This document shows positions 57,779 through 64,000 of a DNA stretch of 64,000 bases, piece after piece (within the stretch, counting starts at the first letter, position 1; each line of letters opens with the position of its first letter). Location of the stretch: NCBI RefSeq assembly GCF_947488945.1, contig NZ_CANLBS010000009.1:248001-312000 (forward strand), in the 5' to 3' direction. Under the pieces are notes generated by a model. It searched no databases and was not told where the DNA came from. It worked only from the letters and a program-made list of their open reading frames with translations. Source of the stretch: an uncultured Streptomyces sp. (GTDB taxonomy: Bacteria > Actinomycetota > Actinomycetes > Streptomycetales > Streptomycetaceae). A program made the translations under genes and the position numbers.

Positions 57779-58964
57779 GCTGCGGACTGCCTTTCGGGAG
57801 AAGGAAACAGAATGCGGCGGCCGCGAGCGACAGGCAGCTGATCAGCAGCCACAGGCCGCCGCCGTGGAGGGGCCCCAGGAGATAGCCTCCGAGCCCGGAG
57901 CCCAGCAGGCTGCCGAGCGCGCCCGCGGCGCTCATCGTGCCGAGCGCGAGTCCCGTGCGGCGCAGCGATCCCGCCCGCACGGCCTGCTCGTCGAGGCTCG
58001 GCGAGATCAGCATCTCGGCCAGCGTGATCGGCAGCACGAAGGCGATCAGCGCGCCCCAGCCGCTGAACGCGATGAGCAGCGCGTAGCCGCCACCGAAGGC
58101 CAGGAAGCCGAGGGCCAGCAGGGTGCGGGTGCCGGCCTTGCGGAACACATGGCGCAGCAGGCTGTACTGGAACAGCACCACGAGCGCTCCGTTGAGTGTG
58201 AAGACGACCGAGGTCGCGGCGGCGCTGCCCGTCAACTCCTTGGCAGCAATGGGCAGGACGACGTTCAGCTGGCTGTAGATCGCCCAGTACGCGACCCCCA
58301 CGAGGACCAGCGGCCCCCACTGCCAGCGCGCCCAGCTCTCGCCGCTCCCGGGCACCTGCCCGCCGCTCGCGACGGTCGGGGACCCGGTGGGCGGTGCGGC
58401 CTGCACCGGGCGTGCCGTGAGCCGTATGCCGAGCAGAAGGTGCGAGGCCACGCAGGCGGCGAGGATGTAATCGAACCCGAACGGGTAGAGCAACGCGCCC
58501 AGCGCCGGGCCGACGATCACACCGACGTTCACGAAGGTCGAGCGCAGCGCCAGCATCTCGCGCCGGGGCACGCTGTCGTCCCGGACGAGCAGCGTCTTGA
58601 TCGACATGCCGAGCAGCGAACCGCCCACGCCGATCACCGCGATGCCTGCGACCAGCGCCCCCATGTGCGTACCGTCCGCGAGGCCGAGTCCGAGCAGCAG
58701 ATAGCCGGCGATGCGCAGGACGAACCCGGCCGCGAGCACGAACCGCGAATCGAAACGGTCCACGATCATCCCGCTGATCAGCGAGAATCCCTGCCCGCAG
58801 AAGGAGAGCAGCCCTACGAGGAAACCCGCCTGGGCTGTCGGGATGCCCTGGTCGGTGAGGTCCAGGGCAAGCAGTGGCAGGAACATGAACGTGGTCAGGC
58901 CGGTGAGCAGCACCGCGAGCAGGAGCATCCGCCCGGTGGCGGACGTGCTGCGCCAGGTGTTCAC
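57771..58964 (-). CDS. MFS transporter of the biosynthetic cluster
   Basis: The 397-residue membrane protein has twelve predicted helices. It starts at GTG 58964 (MNTWRSTSATGRMLLLAVLL), overlapping the preceding ATP-grasp stop by four bases. A DRFDSRFVLAAGFVLRIAGY segment carries the cytoplasmic loop between helices 2 and 3 with the DRFxxR-type MFS signature. A 40-residue polar loop (about 190-225) separates the halves. Its place inside the ATP-grasp operon marks it as exporter and self-protection for the product. Low similarity to named drug families, so no substrate. Confidence 0.87.
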   Translation of the reverse strand: MNTWRSTSATGRMLLLAVLLTGLTTFMFLPLLALDLTDQGIPTAQAGFLVGLLSFCGQGFSLISGMIVDRFDSRFVLAAGFVLRIAGYLLLGLGLADGTHMGALVAGIAVIGVGGSLLGMSIKTLLVRDDSVPRREMLALRSTFVNVGVIVGPALGALLYPFGFDYILAACVASHLLLGIRLTARPVQAAPPTGSPTVASGGQVPGSGESWARWQWGPLVLVGVAYWAIYSQLNVVLPIAAKELTGSAAATSVVFTLNGALVVLFQYSLLRHVFRKAGTRTLLALGFLAFGGGYALLIAFSGWGALIAFVLPITLAEMLISPSLDEQAVRAGSLRRTGLALGTMSAAGALGSLLGSGLGGYLLGPLHGGGLWLLISCLSLAAAAFCFLLPKGSPQHA

Positions 58965-60163
58965 GAGCCGGCGGCTTCCGCCGGTACGTCCTGGAGGTGC
59001 TTCGTCAGCCAGGCCTCCACCTCGTACAGGCGCTCCTCGACCTCAGCGGCGTCCGCGCCCTCCACGATCGCGTAGCACAGGTGCGACGTGCTGTTCTGCG
59101 CCACAGCGTCCGGGCGGAGATTCGGGTTCACCTGGTAATCGCGCACCCACGGGAACGGCGGCCGCTCGGGCGCCTGGACCGGTCGGCCCTGCGGCAGCAG
59201 GGACACCGAGCCATGCACCTTGTCCGGAGCGGTGGTGGGTGGCGGCGGGACGGGCAACCCGACGGACTGGCGCAGCCAGGCGGCGCGCAGATCGACGTCG
59301 TACGTCAGCTGCGTAAGCGCCGGGATGCGGTTGCCGCCGACGCGCGAGGCGATCTCGCACAGGACGAACTCGTCGTCCGGGGTGTGGAAGACCTCCAGGT
59401 GGTACGCGCTCACCTCGGGGATGTCGAAGGCTTCGAGCGTCCGGTCGAAGAACTCCTCCAAGCGCAGCGCGAGCTCGTCCTCCGGGCGCAGCTGCACCGA
59501 GCCGTTGTTCTGCCCGTCGAAGACGCCGAGGCAACTGCGCAGGTAACGGGACGAGACGACGAACCGGTAGCCGGGGGCAAGCACCGCGTCCACGTGGTAC
59601 ATCCGCCCGTCGATGAACTCCTCGGCCAAGAGGTCCTCGCGCCAGTGCTGCCGGCTGAACTCCACCAGGTCCTCGTCGTCGCGCAGTACGCGGATGTCGC
59701 GCGAACCGCCCTGCTTGACCGGCTTGACCACGACCGGGTAGCCGGTCGCGTCGATGAAGTCCGTGAGGTCGGTGATCGTCTCCAGGCGGGTGAAGCGCGC
59801 GGTGCGCACCGTGCGTCCCGCGACCTCCTTCATGACCGCCTTGTCGCGGAACGACAGCGCGCTCGCGGCGGACTGGCCCGGTATCCCGAGGGCCGCGCGG
59901 ATCCGGGCGGTGCGCTCCAGGTCGTACTCGTTGTCCGTGATGACGTGCGTGAACGGGTTCTCCTGAGCCGTGCGGCGGATCATCAGCTCCGCGTAGGGCA
60001 CGAACTCGCAGTCCGGTACGTACTCGTAGCGCGCGTAGTCGCCCGTGTTCTTCAGGTCGTTGTGGGTGTACACCTCCAGGGCACCGGCCAGTTCGGGGAG
60101 CATCGCGGCGTAGTCGCTCTGAGGGCCGTAGTTGATGACTGCGACGTGGAGGGTGGGGGTCAT
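58961..60163 (-). CDS. ATP-grasp ligase, L-amino-acid ligase type
   Basis: The 400-residue enzyme starts at ATG 60163 (MTPTLHVAVINYGPQSDYAA); the frame extending to 60259 lacks a binding site. The ATP-grasp core shows FRDKAVMKEVAGRTVRTARF, YPVVVKPVKQGGSRDIRVL (ATP Lys, near 142), LLAEEFIDGRMYHVDAVLAP (near 175) and EVFHTPDDEFVLCEIASRVGG with metal-binding Glu (near 258). The C-terminal domain (NPNLRPDAVAQNSTSHLCYA) is of the BL00235/RizA-type. It would ligate two amino acids or an amino acid and an acid. It is the first ligase transcribed, after the PLP gene. Confidence 0.87.
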   Translation of the reverse strand: MTPTLHVAVINYGPQSDYAAMLPELAGALEVYTHNDLKNTGDYARYEYVPDCEFVPYAELMIRRTAQENPFTHVITDNEYDLERTARIRAALGIPGQSAASALSFRDKAVMKEVAGRTVRTARFTRLETITDLTDFIDATGYPVVVKPVKQGGSRDIRVLRDDEDLVEFSRQHWREDLLAEEFIDGRMYHVDAVLAPGYRFVVSSRYLRSCLGVFDGQNNGSVQLRPEDELALRLEEFFDRTLEAFDIPEVSAYHLEVFHTPDDEFVLCEIASRVGGNRIPALTQLTYDVDLRAAWLRQSVGLPVPPPPTTAPDKVHGSVSLLPQGRPVQAPERPPFPWVRDYQVNPNLRPDAVAQNSTSHLCYAIVEGADAAEVEERLYEVEAWLTKHLQDVPAEAAGS

Positions 60164-60198
60164 GGCTGGTGCCTCGCTGGGGTCGGGGAGGGAAGGAG

Positions 60199-61239
60199 TC
60201 AGGCCGCGGGGGTGTAGGTCGGCAGGTCGTCCTCGACGCTGTAGGCGCGGCGTCCCCACTCCATCGCGCTCCAGGGGCCGGTCATGTCCGCGAGGTCGGT
60301 GATGACGGTCGGCGCGAACTCCGGGTCCGGCTGGGCGGGCCCGTCCGGCGGGAAGACCCGCTCGACGTAGCGGTGGCCGGGGTCGGCGGCGAGGAAGACG
60401 ATCGGCCCGCCGTCAGGTGCGCTCCCGCGCAGATGGCGTGCGACCTGCCAGCCGGCACCCGAGGAGAGACCGGCGAACACGCCGGTCGTCGCGAGGAGAT
60501 GGCGGCAGCCGGCCGCCGAGACGTCGAAGTTCAGCCAGTGCATCTCGTCGTACGCGCTGTAGTCGATGTTGCCGAACCGGATGCCGCTGCCGATGCCCGC
60601 GATGATGAAGCCGTCCAGCGGAATGGCCTCGGAGCCGAAGGAACGGCTGCCGAAGGGCTGGATGCCGGCGACCCGGACGTCCGGCGACAGCCGGCGCAGG
60701 TAGCGGCTCATGGCGCTGGTCGACGCCCCGGTGCCGACACCGCCGACCACGGTGACGCCGCTGGAGCCGAGCTCCTTCACCACGGTGTTCGCGACGCTCT
60801 CGTAACCGATGTAGTGCACGTCGTCGTGGTACTGCTGCATCCAGTACGCGTCCGGGTTCTCCTCCATGTACGCGTGCACGAGGCGGACGCGTGTCTCCTG
60901 GTCGTGCTGGAGACCCGGGTCGTCGGAGGACGGCACCTGGGTGTAGGTCGCGCCGAGGTACTTGAGCTGGGTCCGGATCGCCGCGTCGACCGCGACCGAG
61001 GCGAAGACGTGGCACTTGAGCCCGAGGTTGCGGCAGACCAGGGCGAGGGCGTGGCCGTAGATGCCGCTGGAGCTGTCCACCAGCGTCTGGCCCGGGCGGA
61101 TCACTCCGCGGTCGAGGAGAGCCTTGACCGCCGCGTACACCGAGGTGACCTTCATGACCTCGAAGCGCAGGACGTAGATCTCGTCGCCCAGGTCGATGAG
61201 GTCAGGTTCGGACAGTTTCTCGGCAAATGACTTGTACAC
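60199..61239 (-). CDS. PLP-dependent enzyme of the cysteine synthase/beta family
   Basis: The 346-residue protein starts at GTG 61239 behind GGAAGG. Fold-type II features are clear: DSSSGIYGHALALVCRNLGL (the phosphate and substrate loop, in place of STGNTG), FASVAVDAAIRTQLKYLGA, VVGGVGTGASTSAMSRYLRR (GTGG-like PLP phosphate loop, near 185) and FAGLSSGAGWQVARHL at the end. The catalytic lysine is not in the usual NPTxSxKDR context; MKVTSVYAAVK near residue 29 supplies nearby lysines. It probably makes or modifies a beta-substituted alanine such as a 2,3-diaminopropionate or heteroaryl-alanine. It heads the seven-gene operon. Confidence 0.82.
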   Translation of the reverse strand: MYKSFAEKLSEPDLIDLGDEIYVLRFEVMKVTSVYAAVKALLDRGVIRPGQTLVDSSSGIYGHALALVCRNLGLKCHVFASVAVDAAIRTQLKYLGATYTQVPSSDDPGLQHDQETRVRLVHAYMEENPDAYWMQQYHDDVHYIGYESVANTVVKELGSSGVTVVGGVGTGASTSAMSRYLRRLSPDVRVAGIQPFGSRSFGSEAIPLDGFIIAGIGSGIRFGNIDYSAYDEMHWLNFDVSAAGCRHLLATTGVFAGLSSGAGWQVARHLRGSAPDGGPIVFLAADPGHRYVERVFPPDGPAQPDPEFAPTVITDLADMTGPWSAMEWGRRAYSVEDDLPTYTPAA

Positions 61240-61409
61240 CGCGTGCCTTCCGATGAGTTCGGTGTCGTGGGTGCGGGGGCTGTCCGCCGGGGGCGGTGTC
61301 GTCCGCTGACTTACGGAGTTCTAGGCGGCGGGAATACCGGTTGATTCCCGTTCGCTTCCCGGAGCGGGCCGGGAGTCCGCCGGGAAGCCGGCTCCCACAA
61401 TCAGGGGGC

Positions 61410-63209
61410 ATGACCCTTCCCCTGTCCTCCCACCCGGCGGGTGCCTTCTCCGGGCCCCCGCTGCCCCCGCCCGTGCAGCGGGTCTGCGACCTCGTGGTCG
61501 AGCGGGCCCGCAGCCACCCCGACCGGACGGCGGTGGTCTGCGGCGACGACGTGCTCGACTACCGGCAGCTCGTCGAGCGCGCCACCGAGGTCGCACGCTC
61601 GCTGTCCGGCACGAACGCACGGCGCGTCGGCATCGCCGCGCACCGCACGGTCGGCGCCGTCACACACGCGCTCGGGGTCGCGCTCAGCGGCCGGTCGTTC
61701 GTGTTCCTCAACCCGGAGGCGCCGCCGAGCGCGTCCACGCACATCCGGGAGACGGCCGGGGTGACGACGGTGCTCGATCCCCGGGTCGCACCGAGCGCTC
61801 CGGCCCTCTCCGGAGAGGCCGTCGTTGCCGGCGATCTCGGCTCTCTCGGCGGTCTCGGCGGTCTCGGCGGTCTCGGCGGTCTCGACGGTCTCGGCGACGA
61901 GGCGTACGTCCTCTACACCTCCGGCAGCAGCGGCAAGCCCAAAGGTGTCTCTGTCACGCACGCCAACCTGGCGAGTTCCACCCAGGCCCGGCTAGCGGTG
62001 TACGAGCCGTACGGCACCCCTGTCTTCCTGCTCCTTTCGCCGTTCCACTTCGACTCCTCCGTGGCCGGCGTCTGGGGCACCCTCGCCGCCGGCGGCACCC
62101 TCGTCGTGGCCCGCGAGGACGAACGGCGCGACCCAGCCGCTCTGTTCGGCCTGATCGCCGGCCACCACGTCAGCCACCTGCTCACCGTGCCCAGCTTCTA
62201 CGCCGAGCTGCTGCCCGTGCTCGCCGCCGGCCCCGCGGCCACCGCCTCTCTTCGGGTCGCCGTCTGCGCGGGCGAGTCCCTGCCGCAGCAACTCGTCGAA
62301 CAGCACTTCGCAGCGTTGCCCGGGGCCGCCCTCGCCAACGAGTACGGGCCCACCGAGTGCACCGTCTGGGCCACCTGCCGCCTCTACGACGCACCCGGCC
62401 GCTCCACCATCGGCTTCCCGGTCCCCGGCGCGACCGTCCACCTGCTCGACGACCTGCTGCGCCCGGTGCCGGCCGGCGAGGAGGGACAGATCGCGCTGTC
62501 CGGCCCCGGTGTCGCGGCCGGATACGTGGCCGACCCGCAGCACACGGCCGCCAGGTTCGTCGAGCTGACGGACCCGGCAGGTCCGGTCGTCAGGGCATAT
62601 CTCACCGGCGACCTCGGGCGCTGGACAGAGCAGGACGGGCTCGATTTCACGGGCCGGATCGACAACGAGGTCAAGATCCGTGGCGTACGCGTCACGCTCG
62701 AAGCCCTCGAAGAGGCGATCGCCGCCCACCCCGGCGTACGGGCCGCGGCCGCGGCGTACGACCACACGAGCTCGACGTGTTTCGCCTTCGTCGCCCTGCG
62801 GCCGGGCGCCACCGTCGACGCGGCGGAGGTCCGGGCCCGTGTGGCGGAGAGTCTCGGCCCGGCGGTCGTACCGGACCGGGTGCTCTTTCCCGACGTCCTG
62901 CCGCGCACGGCTCACGACAAGATCGACCGGGCGGCCCTGCTGGCGGGCGCGCAGCGGGTCCACGAGACCCCGCCGCCCTCTGTGACGGACTCCCCGGCCG
63001 CCCTGGTCGCCGCCGTCTGGTCGGAACTCCTCGGTGCCCCCGTGCAGGCCTCGTCCGACGCGACGTTCTTCGAACTGGGCGGCAACTCCCTGACCGTGCT
63101 GCGTCTGGCCCGTGCCCTCGGGAAGGTCGCCGGCCGTCCCATCGGGGTCAAGGACGTGTACCGCCGTGCCACCGTCGCCGAGCAGGCGGAACTGCTCGCG
63201 GCACCGTGA
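61410..63209 (+). CDS. Minimal NRPS: adenylation-carrier (A-T) protein
   Basis: The 599-residue protein begins at ATG 61410. The A domain (residues 20-510) has YTSGSSGKPKGVSVTH (A3), NEYGPTECTVWAT (A5), YLTGDLGRW (A7), FTGRIDNEVKIRGVRVTLEA (A8) and PRTAHDKIDRAAL (A10, catalytic Lys). The T domain carries FELGGNSLTVLRLA with the phosphopantetheine serine (near 562). No condensation domain is present, so it activates one amino acid on a carrier for tailoring. Reading the pocket against GrsA gives D-S-A-F-V-A-E-V-W-K, which I cannot match to a known substrate. A GGLGGLGGL stretch sits before A3. It is divergent from the PLP-headed operon. Confidence 0.92.
   Translation: MTLPLSSHPAGAFSGPPLPPPVQRVCDLVVERARSHPDRTAVVCGDDVLDYRQLVERATEVARSLSGTNARRVGIAAHRTVGAVTHALGVALSGRSFVFLNPEAPPSASTHIRETAGVTTVLDPRVAPSAPALSGEAVVAGDLGSLGGLGGLGGLGGLDGLGDEAYVLYTSGSSGKPKGVSVTHANLASSTQARLAVYEPYGTPVFLLLSPFHFDSSVAGVWGTLAAGGTLVVAREDERRDPAALFGLIAGHHVSHLLTVPSFYAELLPVLAAGPAATASLRVAVCAGESLPQQLVEQHFAALPGAALANEYGPTECTVWATCRLYDAPGRSTIGFPVPGATVHLLDDLLRPVPAGEEGQIALSGPGVAAGYVADPQHTAARFVELTDPAGPVVRAYLTGDLGRWTEQDGLDFTGRIDNEVKIRGVRVTLEALEEAIAAHPGVRAAAAAYDHTSSTCFAFVALRPGATVDAAEVRARVAESLGPAVVPDRVLFPDVLPRTAHDKIDRAALLAGAQRVHETPPPSVTDSPAALVAAVWSELLGAPVQASSDATFFELGGNSLTVLRLARALGKVAGRPIGVKDVYRRATVAEQAELLAAP
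61851..61895 (+). repeat. Five 9-bp tandem repeats in the A-domain gene
   Basis: Copies of GGTCTCGGC, one as GGTCTCGAC, encode the Gly-Gly-Leu run ahead of the A3 core motif. Repeat number could vary between strains without harming the fold, since it lies in a surface loop. Confidence 0.88.
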
Positions 63210-63284
63210 ACCACGCGGCTGCGACCGGCTCCGGCGCCTCCGGCCCAACTCCCCCCGATGTCTCGCCCCGATCGGTCGTCACCC

Positions 63285-64000
63285 ATGCCCCACACGCCCA
63301 CCAGGAGCTCTGCCTCCCTGCGTCGACTCACCCCGGGCCCCGGCTCCGGGCCCGCCGTGCTGTGCTTTCCGCACGCAGGCGGCTGTGCCTCCTTCTTCCG
63401 CTCCTGGCCCTCCCTGCTGCCCGCCGCCCGCGTGGACGCCGTGCAGTACCCGGGCCGTGAGGACCGCGTCGCCGAGGACCACCCCGGGAGCCTCCTCGAC
63501 CTGGCCGCCTCGGTTGCCGAGGAGATCCTGGGTACCGGAGAGCGCTACTCCGTCCTGTTCGGGCACAGCATGGGCGCCTACGTCGCCTTCGAGGTCGCCC
63601 ACCGGCTCGAACAGGCCGGCGCCCCCGTACCTGCCCTCGTGATCTCCTCGGCGGCCGCTCCCGCCGAACGGCCCGCTGTTCCGTTCGAGGACACCGCCGA
63701 CGTCCTCGCGTATCTGGAGCAGTACGAGCCGGTCAGCCCCGAGATCCGGGCCGAGCCCGATCTGCTCGAAATGATCCTCGACTACATCAAGGGCGACCTG
63801 CGGCTCGTCGCCCGGTACACCGAGCACTCCGACAAGCGGCTCACCGCCCGCGTCACCGCCGTCGCCGGAGAACAGGACGTACCGGGGATACGGGAGCACG
63901 TCACCCGCTGGTCCCGGCACACCGCAGGGGACTTCACGTCCCTCACCGTGCCGGGCGGCCACTTCTACCTGCGCGAGGAGCCGCCCGTCGAGCTCCTGCG
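63285..64000 (+). CDS. Type II thioesterase (partial, runs off window)
   Basis: The frame is open from ATG 63285 (or ATG 63258) to the window edge, at least 238 residues. It has CFPHAGGCASFF (the oxyanion-loop start, near residue 27), QYPGREDRV and the nucleophile elbow FGHSMGAYVAFEVAHRL (Ser near 95). VAGEQDVPG follows with the Asp region, and PGGHFYLREEPP with the catalytic His lies near the end. This is the editing thioesterase family that clears mis-primed carrier domains, or releases the carrier-bound product here. It is 76 bases after the A-T gene. Only a few residues appear to be missing. Confidence 0.9.
   Translation, partial: MPHTPTRSSASLRRLTPGPGSGPAVLCFPHAGGCASFFRSWPSLLPAARVDAVQYPGREDRVAEDHPGSLLDLAASVAEEILGTGERYSVLFGHSMGAYVAFEVAHRLEQAGAPVPALVISSAAAPAERPAVPFEDTADVLAYLEQYEPVSPEIRAEPDLLEMILDYIKGDLRLVARYTEHSDKRLTARVTAVAGEQDVPGIREHVTRWSRHTAGDFTSLTVPGGHFYLREEPPVELL

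Overview
The window reads as a stretch of Streptomyces chromosome. GC content is very high, third codon positions are almost always G or C, many genes start with GTG, and the gene content (BldD-type c-di-GMP signalling, HbpS/SenS/SenR, solo GroEL with CIRCE operators, NagK-NagA) is typical of the genus. From memory, the order murQ - groEL2 - csp - thrC - trehalose genes - nagKA - cdgB resembles the central core region of the S. coelicolor chromosome (SCO43xx down to SCO42xx). This was not checked by alignment.

Layout. 1-3.3 kb: tail of an upstream gene, a four-helix membrane protein, a Cmx/AraJ-like MFS exporter and a two-gene unit with a DUF4031 protein. 3.4-7.1 kb: a cell-wall amino-sugar recycling operon of RpiR-type regulator, MurQ and PTS EIIBC, with a leaderless promoter and a 15-bp operator-like palindrome, closed by a strong terminator and a 33-bp tandem repeat. 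7.6-10.3 kb: small secreted, hydrophobic, PRC-barrel and sporulation-type accessory proteins. 10.4-15.6 kb: a kinase-fold protein, a solitary HemC, a repeat-rich intergenic stretch, a HTH protein with a zinc knuckle and a small K+ channel. 15.8-20.4 kb, all on the minus strand: groEL2 under two tandem CIRCE operators, a cold-shock protein, a CysO-like sulfur carrier and threonine synthase under an S-box (SAM-I) riboswitch. 20.4-24.4 kb: glucosyl-3-phosphoglycerate synthase, trehalose-6-phosphate synthase and phosphatase, and a DUF3263 protein. 24.6-28.9 kb: nagK-nagA with a DasR-like site, then a PfkB-family kinase and a class II aldolase. 28.9-39 kb: a secreted-type carbohydrate-binding protein, the diguanylate cyclase CdgB, flavin reductase, ArfB, TerD, an M1 metallopeptidase lipoprotein and the heme/redox sensing locus hbpS-senS-senR. 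39-53 kb: mixed single genes (pentapeptide, GNAT, APH(6)-like, rhomboid-like, DAO oxidoreductase, SnoaL/PadR pair, HAD, chloroperoxidase-like hydrolase, AlkZ-like, VOC, BASS transporter, IclR/HutH pair).

53.2-64 kb is the most interesting part. Next to the 3' fragment of a tRNA gene with its terminator (a likely integration scar) begins a biosynthetic gene cluster. A tightly overlapping seven-gene minus-strand operon encodes a PLP enzyme of the cysteine-synthase fold, four different ATP-grasp ligases, an MFS exporter and a stand-alone HisG. A divergent unit encodes a minimal adenylation-carrier protein and a type II thioesterase that runs off the window. The gene set predicts a small ATP-grasp-assembled peptide-like metabolite built around an unusual amino acid. 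The extra HisG points either to histidine-pathway precursor supply or to a resistant copy of the target. I could not match the set to a known product.
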